A DNA stretch of 64,000 nucleotides from assembly GCA_003833135.1 (NCBI GenBank), contig QZLH01000318.1:1-64000 (forward strand), written 5' to 3'. Numbering within the stretch: the first letter of the stretch is position 1; the number at the start of each line of letters is the position of its first letter. Shown in pieces: positions 1-16,264 of this stretch. The DNA is from Oehlia diaphana (lineage: Eukaryota > Glomeromycota > Glomeromycetes > Glomerales > Glomeraceae). The notes under the pieces are model-generated. The model did not search any database. It was given only the letters and a program-made list of their open reading frames with translations, and was not told the origin of the DNA. The translations under genes were made by a program, and so were the position numbers.

Positions 1-2452
1 CTATCTGGGTCAGTTTTAAAGAATGCATCAAAAAATTTAGTTGAAGAAAACATTTCTATTGCACAGAAGGATTTAGGTGGAGTTACTGCTGTCTTTGATG
101 GATGGACTAATGTTCGATCAGAACATTTATTTGGTGTAGTGTTTATTACATCAGAAGGAAAAACAATAACGTGGGGTGCAAAAGATATTAGTTTTGAACG
201 ATCCAAAACACATAATGTGATTCGTCATATTAAGGATGTTATGGAGGAGGCACACAACCACAAGATTAACATTAAGTGCTTTGTCTCAGATTCAGCTGGA
301 GAATATGCTGCTGCAAGGTATAATATTATTTTATTAAAATTATTTTGAATATATTCTTAATTAATAATTTTCTTAAAATATAAAATATAGGCGCCAAATG
401 CGTGTAGAATATAAAGACAAAATATTCTTACCATGTATGGCACACCAAATGAACCTAGTATTTGGAGATATATTTAAGGAATCAAAAAAATATAAGGATG
501 TCTCCACAAAAGCAATTCGAATTGTTAGTTTTTTTAATATGTCTTCCTTTTTTGCTGGTAACTTAAGAGATGAGCAAATGGCAATTTATAAAAAACCAAT
601 TGCATTAACAAGACCTGGTGACACACGCTGGAATAGTTTTTATTTCTGTTTTAATAGCCTTCCTTGTAATATTATATATATTATCAAATAAAAATATTAA
701 TAATTACTTTAGTCACTAGTAGCTAGGGATGGCAACGGTCATGGTTATTAACCGGTCATGACCGGGACCGATATTGGTCGGTCAAAGGCTTCTGACCGAC
801 CGTTTAACCGACCGGTTTGACCGACCGTTTGACCGACCGTTTGACCGACTGTTTAACCAACCGTTAACTGACAATTTAATCAATTCAATTCATTTAACAC
901 TTTTTTTACAAACTTAATCAATAAAAAAAGTTGTTATGACATTTCTTTAGTGGATTTAATCAAAAAAAAGCACTTTAACGTTTTTTCTTAATTAAATTCA
1001 TTAAAAAAAAACGGTTAAACGGTCGGTTAAATGGTCAGAAAAATGGTCAGCCAAAACGGTCGGTCGGTCAAAGGCCCTTAACCGGTTATGACTGACCGAT
1101 AACTGACCGTGACCGACCGTTGCCATCCCTACTAGTAGCAAAATTCTCTCCTCAACGTTCTAAATCTGGATGTTCATGCAAAATCTCTTCAAATAACAAG
1201 TTGTTACCAGTTGATATTATTCTAATAGTTAATGATTCTACATTTTGGGCAACACTATTTGAATTACAAAATTTATTACTTCCACTTTGTGGATTCCTTA
1301 ATAAACTTCAAAAGGATATGTCACGACTCCATGAAGTACTTCACATTTTTGCTTATACAATGAAACTTTTTCGTGAATTACCTGACCCTGATTTTAGTAA
1401 AAAAATGGTAGATCGACTTGAAAAAAGATGGGCTCAATGGGAGCAACCACTCTTGTTGCTTTCTTTTATTCTTCACCCACATTATGGTGTTGAAACATTT
1501 CATAAAACTGCACAGCAAGTTACTTATACAGATTTTGGGCAATGGCTAAATTATTATTATAAAATTTGGTATGGAACTCGACCAAAATCCATTCTTCTAG
1601 AATTTGTTAAGTTTAAAAAAGGACGATATCCTTTTGATCCAGCATCAATAGAGCAATTTGGTGAGGACATTATGAGTTTTTGGGAATCATGTTCAGGACA
1701 TGCTCCAGAATTATCACATTTTGCACTGCATATTTATGGTATTTGCATAAATGCTGCTTCAGTAGAACGATTATGGTCCACTATGGGATTTATTTATACA
1801 ACAAGAAGAAATCGGTTGGAAGTAAGTTATTGACTAAAAAATGGGTACCATTATTAACATGAGATAAATTTTACTTTAGTTTATTTTATTTATTTATAAT
1901 TTATTTAATTTATCTCTATTATTTATTAATTAGAATGAAAAAGTTTTGGATATTGCAAGAATTCGGAGTAGCATTCTTTATAAATGAAAAGTTAAAGAAG
2001 TAGAAGAAGCTCAAAAACAAGCACGACATTCCCATATTCCTTTGCCAATATTAGACAATCAGGATGAAAATTTAGAACAGGAAGAAAATGAGCTTATTTC
2101 CGAAGATGACCTAAATGTTAGTGACTGGGATGACACAGATGATATGGATGAAGTCAACAAAGAAAATGATGATTTGGGCGAAGAAGAAGCTGATGATTCA
2201 AGAACTGAAGAAGCCAAAGATGATTTCCATTGGTCTGAAATCTGTGAAAATTGGATTAATTTAGCTGAACGTGAAAATCAGTTTGATAATGAAGAAGATA
2301 ATCATTTATTAGTAATGGCACAAAATTTTTATGCAGCTGGAAGAAATGTACATCCTGCTGATGATGAGACTGCAAAGTGGAATTTGGAATATCTTTTTAA
2401 CGAAAATATTCAAGCACCAACTTTTTTAGGAATAGATAATAATTTAGCTTAA
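1..2452 (+). pseudogene. hAT-superfamily transposase relic, 5' truncated by the window edge
   Basis: The open frame starts before base 1. It encodes a DUF659-type block (FDGWTN, then VSDSAGEY) as found in BED-finger hAT transposases of fungi and plants, followed by ARPGDTRWNS-like sequence and the C-terminal hAT dimerisation motif (INAASVERLWST near 1750-1785). An intron at 318-390 (GT...AG) joins GCTGCAAG to GCGCCA. A second lies at about 1824-1933. After it the frame continues (NEKVLDIARIRS) but hits an in-frame TGA at 1985-1987, then runs on as an acidic tail (2042-2452) to a TAA. A 408-bp MITE interrupts it at 724-1131. The premature stop and the insertion suggest a dead copy. Alternatively an unmodelled intron skips the stop. 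No terminal repeats of the transposase itself are visible in the window. Confidence 0.8.
724..1131. mobile_element. Non-autonomous hAT element (MITE), complete, 408 bp
   Basis: The ends are perfect 17-bp inverted repeats beginning TAGGGATGGCAACGGTC. The flanks are an exact 8-bp target-site duplication CTAGTAGC (716-723 and 1132-1139), the length expected of hAT elements. The subterminal zones are packed with short ACCGACCGTTT / CGGTCGGT motifs in opposite orientation on the two sides, which could serve as transposase binding sites and would make the element fold back. The AT-rich centre has no coding capacity. Perfect repeats and duplication suggest a fairly recent insertion. It sits inside a hAT transposase gene, at what looks like the 3' end of an intron. 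Confidence 0.93.
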
Positions 2453-4454
<2,002 letters not shown>

Positions 4455-7400
4455 ATGAAAGTATACGTTAAAAAAGTTTCCGCTGCAGCTAGTGTATATG
4501 ATGTAATTCGAGCATTATCAGGTTATGGTCAAATAATACATGATAATTGTAAATTGGAAGCTGGTAGTGGATTTGTAGAATTCGTGAATGAAAATGATGC
4601 TAAAAGTTGTATTTCAGATGCATTGTTCGCCCCACCAATATGCATGGGAAAATCTTTTGATGTCTCTAAACATGCAAAAAAACCTAAAAAAAAAAGGAAG
4701 AATTATGCAAGTTTCGATGAAGTTAAATTTACTTTATCAGGTTTGGAAATGGGAAATTGGGGTGGGCGATCACCCATAATTAGCCCAAATAGTGGTGATA
4801 ATCCTTCCCCAAAATCATTTACATTTTTATCTGAATGGAAAATTTATGAAAATCTCACGATATGCTTCTCAAAAGCAGAAAAAGCTTATTTATTGGAAGG
4901 GTTCAGAGCATTTGATGAAACAAAACGTGTTAGAATATCCTATCGTACTTTATTAGAAGATCCATATGCTATTTTCCTTGATAAAAAAGATGGCGTTATA
5001 TCACTATATATTAGTTTAAAACATCCGCCGTTTCTTTACCGACAAGATAAACGTTGGATTCGAACTATCGACTGGACCCGAATTAATGATAATATATTTG
5101 AAGATATATTTGGTCGATGTTTAGTGTATAAGTTAATTTTTAGAGACGATATTGATCTGGATGAGTTACGTGATGAAATAGCTAATCTTAGGTTAATTAG
5201 CCCTCCAGAGTCCAAAAGTATAGTTCGGTGCATTGACAAATCGTCGAATTATCCAATAAAGTATTTTGAAAATATAATTCATAAGTTACCGTTTAGACTG
5301 TATTATAAATTGGCATGTTTAGTTTCTCACGGAATATTATCATTATACGAGATTGAAGAGAATAGATTAGATGAACGATTGAAAGATTTAATTTCTGGAA
5401 CGTATGGTAACGTTCAAAATAATAATCAAAATCTAGAAGCCACAGTATGGTACGCATTAAATCAGATTACGATGAAGGACTGGAATCCTTTCAATGTAGA
5501 ACGTCAAGATCGTCCAATAACAGATTTTGAACCTGCAATAAAAAATTTTAAGGGTGACTTTAATGATTGGCACCCCTCAAATCCGAATTTTCATTTGGAA
5601 AACAATTTTCGTAGTGTATGGGTAAATCATGCCACTATAACTCCTACAAAAATTTATTTTGATGAACCTAATTACGAGGCATCAAATCGCATACTGCGTT
5701 TATACAAAGAAAAAATCGATCGTTTTTTGCGTGTAACTTTTAAAGAAGAAAATTTTGATAAGTTATTTGTTAACGAAGATGATGATCTTGATATAACAGA
5801 TCATAGAATAGTTGATATTTTAAAGAAAGGATTCTATTTAGCCGAGAGACATTACGAATTTTTGGCTTTCTCATCATCCCAATTAAGAGATCAATCCTGT
5901 TGGTTCGTAGCATCGGATGGAAATTTCAATGCTAATTATATTCGTTCTATGATGGGAGACTTTAGGTAAGTGATAATTATTTTAACCTTTAATTAAATTA
6001 ATTGGTTTTTTTTTTAAAAAAAAAATTATTTTTAAATAGTGAAATTAAGGGTCCTGCATTATATGCAGCTCGCATGGGACAATGTTTTACAAGTACAATA
6101 GGAACTTTGCAACCTGAACATGTAAAATATATAGATGATATTAAAAATAGCGATTACGTATTTAGGTGATATGATAATTATTTGTGGATGGTCGTTTATG
6201 AACTTTGTTTAATTAAAGTATTAATAACGTTTTCGTACTTTTTTTAGCGATGGATGTGGAAAAATTTCACCGAGTTTGGCCGCACGTGCAGCAAAAGAAC
6301 ATTTGGGAACCAAAATTTCAGATAAAGATGAAATTCCTTCCGTGTTTCAAATACGGTTTGGTGGTTGTAAGGTATGGAATATAAAAAATTTGTTTAAAAT
6401 AATTTATTCTAATTTTTTTTTAATAGGGGATGGTTGCGGTTGATCCAACTCTTAAAGGTGATGTTTTGTGCATTCGTCCAAGCCAAAGAAAATTCAATGC
6501 ACCTGATCCTTTATATTTGGAAATCGTGAAAACTGTGAAAACCTCATCACCTGGTTACTTAAATAGACAGATCATATTGCTATTATCAACTCTTGGTGTA
6601 CCTGATGACGTATTTATCCCTTTACAAAATCAAATGCGCGACGATATTAATTCAATTATGACTGATAAAAATAATGCACTAGAAATTTGTAAACGTAATA
6701 TGGGAACAAGAGAAACTTCTCATATTAAGAGTACAATTATTAGTATGATTGATGCGGTTTGTATATTTTTATCATTCATCAACTTGCTTTGTTAAATTAT
6801 TAATATATATATATATATCTATTTTTTCTTTTAAAAAACTTTTTTCAGGGAATGATGCAAGGAAACATCGATCCTTTCTTAAAAGCCATTTTAGAGTGCA
6901 AGCGTGTTTACACACTAAAGTCACTTCGATATAAAGCTCGTATTTTGATGCCTAATTCATTTCTTTTATTAGGCGTTATTGATGAAACTGGAATTTTAGA
7001 AGAAGATGAAATATATGTTCAAACTTCCACTATTGTCTCTGAACAACAAACTTCCAAGTCGAAAGTTTGGACTCCAGCCAGTAAGTTTTCAATAATATTC
7101 TATTAACAACTTTTGCAGAATTTTTTTTTTAAAAAAAAATTTTTTTTTTGTAGTTATTGCTAGAAACCCCTGTTTACATCCTGGAGATATTAGGAATGTT
7201 AAAGTAGTTGATGTTAAAAAACTGTCTCATTTAAAAAATTGTGTTGTATTTAGTCAAAAAGGAAATAGACCTTTGCCGAATATGTTGGTATGTATTATTT
7301 GAGGATTTGTATATTTTTATAAATATATATGTATATATATACAATTATTAACATTACATTTTATCATAATAAGGCTGGGGGTGACTTAGGTAAAAATTTA

Positions 7401-8463
7401 TAACTATTACAAATTGTAGACTTCATTAAATTGGTCAATTTTTTTAATATTTATATTAATATAATTAAGATGGAGATGAATTTTTCGTTTGTTTCGATAA
7501 ACGAATTTTCATACCAAGGAATGAGGAACCAATGGTTTACGATTCTCAAGGAAGAGAAGAACTGGATAGACCGGTTGTAATGAATGATATTTGTAATTTC
7601 TTCAAAAACTTTATGCTAAATGATCGACTCGGACAAATAGATAATTTACATTTAGCACATGCAGATTCTAATTCAAAAGGTGTTAAATCTACGGGATGTA
7701 TAGTTTTAGCAGAACTGGTAAGAGAATATTCTTTACATTCTTTACATTCTTTATAATCTTTTATGTTAAAATTATTTATAATTTAAATTAGCATTCGCAA
7801 GCAGTTGATTTTAATAAGACTGGAAAACCAGTAAATACAAAATTACCTAATATTGACGAGAATCCGGATTTTATGGAAGTCAAATGCAAGCCTTCATATA
7901 AATCTGAAAAAATTCTTGGTAAATTATATCGAAATATTAAACTTCATGAATATGAAAGTGATCCAATATTAAAGTATAAAGAACATAAAATAACTGTTAA
8001 TGATGATTTTATATTTGATGGATATCAAAAATGTATGGATAAAGAAGCTATTGTCATTCGTAACCTTTACAATGGTGAGATTCGTAAACTTATGAAAACC
8101 TATAGAGTTAATAATGAATCAGAAATTATAACAGCAGAATTATTAGGTATAAAACAGATGGAAGGTAGAAAAAATCAACATAAACGAGATGTGATTTCGG
8201 ATGAAGTATCCAATATTATTAATAGATATCGTAAACAATTTTTGAATGGAATACAAGATGATACAAATAATAATACAAATCACGGCATAAAACCTATTAA
8301 AATTCCCATAAATGAAAAATCGAAAGCAAAAGCATCAGCATGGTATCATGTCACTTATGATCATCCTGAAAAAGATAATAATATTATTTTATTAAGTTTC
8401 CCCTGGGTTGTATCGGATATATTATTAGCAATCCGTAAGGAGAAACATGAAAGAACGAATTAA
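4455..8463 (+). CDS. RNA-dependent RNA polymerase (eukaryotic RdRP, RNA silencing)
   Basis: Nine exons: 4455-5965, 6040-6165, 6248-6371, 6427-6756, 6849-7080, 7154-7287, 7374-7389, 7470-7717, 7792-8463. They close in frame to 1130 aa, normal for the family. Residues 1-80 look like an RRM (MKVYVKKV strand, GSGFVEF RNP1-like), followed by a basic linker. The RdRP core shows DGCGKISP, RFGGCKGM, GVPDDVF, ARNPCLHPGDIR and the catalytic AGGDLDGDEF loop (DxDGD, double-psi beta-barrel metal site). Cell-directed RdRPs of this family copy aberrant RNA into dsRNA for Dicer. Fungal relatives include QDE-1, Rdp1 and the RDR1 type. The seventh exon is only 16 nt and carries most of the catalytic motif. It converges on the TRF4-type gene, with 597 bp between stops. 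All key residues are present, so it is probably active. Confidence 0.95.
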
Positions 8464-9060
8464 ATTGAAAAGGTTAAACAGTGATTATTATTAAATGAGA
8501 TTAAATTTATGTATAAGTTTTAGTATCCCTTTGCAAGGCAAATTTATTTAAAAATATTTTTTTAATAAATTCTATAGTATTTTCAGAAATTAATTTGATT
8601 AATGATTTTTAAATGATTTAAACTGATATCTATTGATCCTAAAATTACCACCATTTGATGAGAAGAATCTGATAGAAACAATTAATTTTAACCCTTACCG
8701 TTTAAGGGATAATGGGCTTGATTGTAAAATTAAAAAATAATCTAACATAGAACTTTAATTTTTGGTTAATAAATAATGCATTTTATATATACAGTATTTA
8801 AAAACTTATATGCTTTAAATTATAAGATAGCAAAACGATGAACTTTTTTGAACTTGCCTGTTATTAAAAAAACCGATAAAACTTCAATAATAAAAGCATC
8901 AATATTATTGTATAATAAATATAACGCTTCAATAACGTCTCTAACTAAATTAGCATTTATTATTTTTTCTTATTACAGGCTAATCTAAAGCTAAAATTCT
9001 AAACTTTCTATTAACGTATTAACATAGCCCGAAAGTAATGATGAAATAAGAGAAAATACC
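8464..9060. other. Convergent intergenic region
   Basis: About 600 bp of AT-rich sequence lie between the stop codons of RdRP (+) and the TRF4-like gene (-). It must hold both 3' UTRs and polyadenylation signals. No open frame, repeat or RNA gene is evident. Confidence 0.6.
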
Positions 9061-11319
<2,259 letters not shown>

Positions 11320-11548
11320 CCTTACAAACGTAAATATTTTATGGGAATTTGCAATAGCAAACGTTCAAACGGTCACTAATATTGTTTGCGATTTAAATTC
11401 TTTTAGCGGAATAAAATAGTAAATTTTGGCGGCTGTCACGTCACGTCACAATATTTAAAAATGATCGACGATGATCATATGCTTATTAACCGGTGACAAA
11501 TAACAAATAAAGGATATCATTTCTTTTACGACCTTCACAACCTTAAAA
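11320..11548. promoter_or_regulatory. Divergent promoter, TRF4-like / POLD4
   Basis: Only 229 bp separate the two start codons. It contains an E2F-like TTTTGGCGGC (about 11425-11434), direct GTCACGTCAC repeats just after it (CRE/ATF-like half-sites), and the element TTAACCGGTGACAAAT (11486-11501) 47 bp before the POLD4 ATG. The same 16-mer is found upstream of TRS120. Factor assignments are inference. Confidence 0.55.
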
Positions 11549-12206
11549 ATGCCAAAACGCAAAGCTTCCGATTCCTCTTCAAAAAAATTAGTTCAACAAA
11601 AATTAACTTCGATATTCACTTCTACTAAAAATGACAAAACAGTTAATGAAAAAGATAACCCAAGAAAAAAGTTTAAACAAACTATTATTGAAAAAGAAGT
11701 AGTACAGCCCGATGTTGAGGCACCACATGAAGATACTGCAACTTCTGTTAGACAGGAGGGTCACGTCTCAAGCCATCAGAGGATATTAGACGATGACTCT
11801 GATGATGAAATATTTGAAGAAGTCGAAGCTTTAACGTATGAAGACAATAGTGTTTTACACGAAGCTTCCAATGTAGAAAGCGAACCAGAAGAATTAGTAG
11901 AAATTCAACCAAAGCTTAGTAAGCCTCATGATCAATCGAACTCATATATTATGGATAAAATTTTTTATTATTCTAAATTTCTTTTTTTTAGCGTTTCATG
12001 ATGAAAATTATACACCAATAGATAAATTACTTCACGCATTTGACCTCAATTATAAATTTGGACCTTGTATTGGATTAACAAGATTAGAGCGCTGGGAGAG
12101 AGCTCATAGAATTGGCTTGGATCCGCCTGAAGAAGTTAGAGATGTATTGACTTCTGAAGCTAAAAACTCTGAACTAAATGAATGTGTTTTTTATGGAAGA
12201 GTCTGA
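11549..12206 (+). CDS. DNA polymerase delta subunit 4 (p12/Cdm1)
   Basis: Two exons, 11549-11918 and 11992-12206 (intron GTAAGC...TTAG), giving 194 aa. The C-terminal domain is diagnostic: LLHAFDLNYKFGPC, then GLTRLERWERA and GLDPPEEV, matching the conserved POLD4 fold. Near the N-terminus QQKLTSIF, following a basic stretch, resembles a PCNA-interacting motif (QxxLxxIF). The middle is acidic and disordered. POLD4 is the small accessory subunit that stabilises polymerase delta and contacts PCNA. It is longer than human p12 because of the disordered middle. It faces thymidylate synthase tail to tail, an S-phase-related neighbour. Confidence 0.93.
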
Positions 12207-12464
12207 TTTTAGGAATATTGATCCTAACCTTTTAATCCTAACCTTTTAATTAAGAAGACACTGCAGTGTCATGTTAAATTGAATATCTCTAAATGAAATT
12301 ACAAAAAAAAAAATTACTAACATACTGTCTTTACCCGCTTGCTGCGATATAAAGAATAAAATAATTTTATTTATTGTCATTTTTTCGTTATGTCTTGTAA
12401 TCTATTTAACATTTCATACGCACATCAAATTCTATTTATCTCTTCCCTTTCATTTTTCTCCTTT

Positions 12465-13429
12465 TTATACAGACATTTTCATTTTGATTTGAGGATGAGG
12501 TTCATAACCAGTAATAATAAAATCATCATATTTAAAATCATCTATATTATTAATTTTGCGTCTAAATTTCAAACGAGGAAATGCTTTTGGTTCACGTTCG
12601 ATTTGAGTTTTTAAAGCATTAATATGATCATTATATATATGAGCATCACCCATGGTATGAATAAATTCACCAGGACTACAACCCGTTACATGAGCAATCA
12701 TATGAGTTAATATAGCATAGCTTGCAATGTTAAATGGTACACCAAGTCCAACATCACATGATCTTTGATAAAGAAGACACGATAATCTTTTCGTATTTGA
12801 TACATAGAATTGGCAAAACATATGACATGGTGGTAATGCCATTTTCTTTAAATCTGTAATATACTTAAAATTTTTAATAATTATTTCATAGAAAGATAAA
12901 TAGATAGTTCGATTATAATGAAATTACCAGCTGGATTCCAAGCACTGAGAATGATTCGTCTATCATTTGGAGTATTTTTAATTTTATCGATGACCTCTTG
13001 CAGTTGATCAACACCTTTACCAGTGTAATCCGTATCGCAATCAATGTACTCAGCACCAAAATGTCTCCATTGGAATCCATAAACAGGACCCAAATCGCCT
13101 TCTTTTCTATGTGATAGCCCAATTTTATCCAAATATTCGCGAGAACCATTACCGTCCCAAATATGAATACCTTTTTCGGTTAAATGCTTGCTATTTGTAT
13201 TACCTTTAATAAACCATAATAATTCTTCTATAATAGCACGCGTAAAAACGCGCTTAGTTGTTAATAGAGGTAAAATATTATCATGTAAAGAAAAGCGCAA
13301 CTGCGGTGGCGCAAATATTGATAAGGTTCCTGTTCCGGTGCGATCTTTTCTATGTTCACCATATTCTATTATACGTCTAATAAGGTCAAGATATTGAAGT
13401 TCTTCGTGTATTGGTGGTGGTGATGCCAT
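12465..13429 (-). CDS. Thymidylate synthase
   Basis: Exons 13429-12928 and 12853-12465 give 296 aa, the normal length. Visible motifs: [11 protein letters not shown] (folate/phosphate region), [52 protein letters not shown], then in exon 2 the catalytic Cys in [10 protein letters not shown] (about C177), [18 protein letters not shown] (dUMP binding) and GDAHIYNDH. It converts dUMP to dTMP with methylene-tetrahydrofolate, the only de novo source of dTTP. The start at 13429 fits the usual short N-terminus before YLDLIRRI. It ends 259 bp from the POLD4 stop. Confidence 0.97.
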
Positions 13430-14197
13430 TTCTAATAAAGACAGAATAAAAAACCGATTTTTCTTGCCAGATAAAAAAAATACAACGAGAGAAACGAGAG
13501 AAGGATTTTCCCTGCTGAGAATACCAAATAAATTCTGTTTTCACATGTTGCTTACTCATTTAGGATATATTATATTGATCAATTAGGACATAAATCCAAT
13601 AGAAGTAATAGAAAGCAAGGATTTCTGATAATAAAAAATACAATTAATAATAAAAAGAATATTATCGTCTCAGAGACTAGGAAATAAAATCAAAGAGATA
13701 ATATTTTTTTACAATTTCAATATGGATATTACCGTACAGCACTGTCTAAAATACCCGAGATCATAGTTAATTTGCAACTATACAAAAATATTATACTCAG
13801 TATGACGATAATGACATCCGTTGTACAGTATGGTATGGAGGGAAAGGTATGGCACGATCAATAATGCTACAGGTTGTTGTTATTGAGTTAATATTTATGT
13901 TTATCTGATTTCAATTTAATGAAAAATTGTGAAGAATGATAAATAAAGGAAAATTTTATTATATAGTACGTAATGTATAAATGAAATTATTTTATTTTTT
14001 GAAAATTCGAATATAAACTGTTTTTAGTTATTGCAATTTGAGCAACTTTTTTAATAATCAGGTTTCATTGCGTTATTTACAAGTACGATCTTTATATATT
14101 TGGTTTCGTAATAGCTCCATACCATATATATTCTCTCGGATCCTTCTTTCATTTATAATTTTAAACTAATCAAGCATTTTAATAAACGATCTGATTG

Positions 14198-15422
14198 GCA
14201 AAAATTACGTTCTTGACCCTCCTCGTATTACTTTCTTGACTTGATCAAAATATGCATGATTATGTATGACAAAAATGTTCTTTTCTTGACTGCAAAAAAA
14301 TATTAGCGCGTTGTTATTTTTCTTATTTCCATAATTTTTCAAGAGTTATATACACAAAGAGATTAATATTAATGTCAAAAATAATAATATAGTACTTACT
14401 GTATTTTATCATAAATGATTAATGACAAAATAATTTATTTTATTTTAATATTTAGTTTTATGCGGTTGTAGTTTAGTATTTATTACCTAATTAATTGTAC
14501 TTCTCTTAAATGTAATCTATTTATCGGCTATCTTTTGAAATAAAATAAAATTATTTTAATTTTATCAATATTGTAGAAATAAAAAAGTATTAAANNNNNN
14601 NNNNNNNNNNNNNNNNNNNNNNNNNNNNNNNNNNNNNNNNNNNNNNNNNNNNNNNNNNNNNNNNNNNNNNNNNNNNNNNNNNNNNNNNNNNNNNNNNNNN
14701 NNNNNNNNNNNNNNNNNNNNNNNNNNNNNNNNNNNNNNNNNNNNNNNNNNNNNNNNNNNNNNNNNNNNNNNNNNNNNNNNNNNNNNNNNNNNNNNNNNNN
14801 NNNNNNNNNNNNNNNNNNNNNNNNNNNNNNNNNNNNNNNNNNNNNNNNNNNNNNNNNNNNNNNNNNNNNNNNNNNNNNNNNNNNNNNNNNNNNNNNNNNN
14901 NNNNNNNNNNNNNNNNNNNNNNNNNNNNNNNNNNNNNNNNNNNNNNNNNNNNNNNNNNNNNNNNNNNNNNNNNNNNNNNNNNNNNNNNNNNNNNNNNNNN
15001 NNNNNNNNNNNNNNNNNNNNNNNNNNNNNNNNNNNNNNNNNNNNNNNNNNNNNNNNNNNNNNNNNNNNNNNNNNNNNNNNNNNNNNNNNNNNNNNNNNNN
15101 NNNNNNNNNNNNNNNNNNNNNNNNNNNNNNNNNNNNNNNNNNNNNNNNNNNNNNNNNNNNNNNNNNNNNNNNNNNNNNNNNNNNNNNNNNNNNNNNNNNN
15201 NATCTTTTGTAAATAAAATAAAATTATTTTAATTTTATCAATATTGTAGAAATAAAAAAGTATTAAAAGAACGCTATTTTTGTTAAAAATAAAATATTTC
15301 TTTTTTGTTTATCACATATCGCGTTTCAGGTCAAGAAAGGAACACTTTTGTCATACATAATCATGCATATTTTGACCGGGTCAAGAAAGTAACACGAGGA
15401 GGGTCAAGAAGGTAATTTTTGC
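14198..15422. mobile_element. MULE-type TIR element (non-autonomous), contains the assembly gap
   Basis: Terminal inverted repeats of about 100 bp (14198-14296 and 15326-15422) begin GCAAAAATTAC and contain repeated TTCTTGAC / GTCAAGAA motifs. The element is flanked by an exact 9-bp duplication ATCTGATTG (14189-14197, 15423-15431). Long TIRs plus a 9-bp duplication fit Mutator-like elements. No transposase frame is seen. Because the same 65-bp sequence lies on both sides of the N-run, the true element may be only about 550 bp. A few mismatches between the TIRs suggest moderate age. Confidence 0.8.
14595..15201. other. Assembly gap (607 N)
   Basis: A run of N. The 65 bases before it (14530-14594) and the 66 bases after it (15202-15267) are the same sequence with a single 1-base indel, starting ATCTTTTG and ending AGTATTAAA. 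This suggests two overlapping contig ends that were not merged, or a tandem repeat that collapsed. Confidence 0.9.
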
Positions 15423-16264
15423 ATCTGATTGAATGTTTCGGAAACAAGTAATGTCGTCTTCTAAAGATCCGAGTAGAGTATACACGAGTCTTAGTTTAAA
15501 CGCGATCTACATAGTTGGACAAGTGGGATAATGGGTTAGACGCGATCAATGGAATACTAAACTAGTTTTAAGACTTTTTAGCGGACTTTTTTATTCGATC
15601 AGATCTGGGGAAATAATTAAAGCCCTAATTTCCCAATTGGCCGATATGTATTAATGAAAAGTCATCAGTATGAAAGTCATGTTAAATTCAACCATTAATT
15701 ACTTTAAAAAAAGAAATGTTGGTACTTTAAGACATGTATGTGAGTTTTAACTTTTATTTTTAATATTATTTACATACCAATACTAGCACAAATGAACAAT
15801 AATCTTTGAACAACTTTTAAGCATTAATAGGTTTCTTTTTATTATTCCACCTCTTAATATTCATTCTTTTCAAGCTAATGTTTCAAATATTAATACTTTT
15901 GATTCTCCTTATAGGACTCCTCTAAACTTAATAAATATTGCCGGCAAAGTCTGAAATACTAACACAAAGGATCTTTTTTTTTTAAAAAAACATGTATTTC
16001 ATATATGTAGGTGTATCGTTTTTGACTCATTAAGGGCTACCTAAATAGGATAAGTGATTATATAAATTTAAAGAGAGGATAATACGAAATCAGAGAGTAA
16101 GGAGATAAGAGAAGGTGCTAGTTATATTATTTCAGCACATCCTCTGATTAGTGTTTGATCTGTCACCTGTATGACTGTATCACTTTACCCGCATATACTA
16201 ATGTATAATAGTAATTAAAGAACGCGGCGTCTTTAATCAAAGTTTTGTTTAAACGATTCAATAA

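Larger units (their letters stand above)
13430..16264. other. Gene-free region with MULE-type MITE and assembly gap
   Basis: Between divergent TYMS (-) and CDK7 (+) there is 2.8 kb without a recognisable gene. 14198-15422 is an inverted-repeat element containing 607 N. The left part (13430-14188) includes the TYMS upstream region. The right part (15432-16264) ends in the CDK7 upstream region. Nothing else stands out. Confidence 0.6.

Noticed and set aside
1120..1140. Apparent start of a 237-aa protein inside the MITE right end
   Set aside because: The codon is TTG within the inverted repeat. The downstream frame belongs to the older transposase and is entered by splicing.
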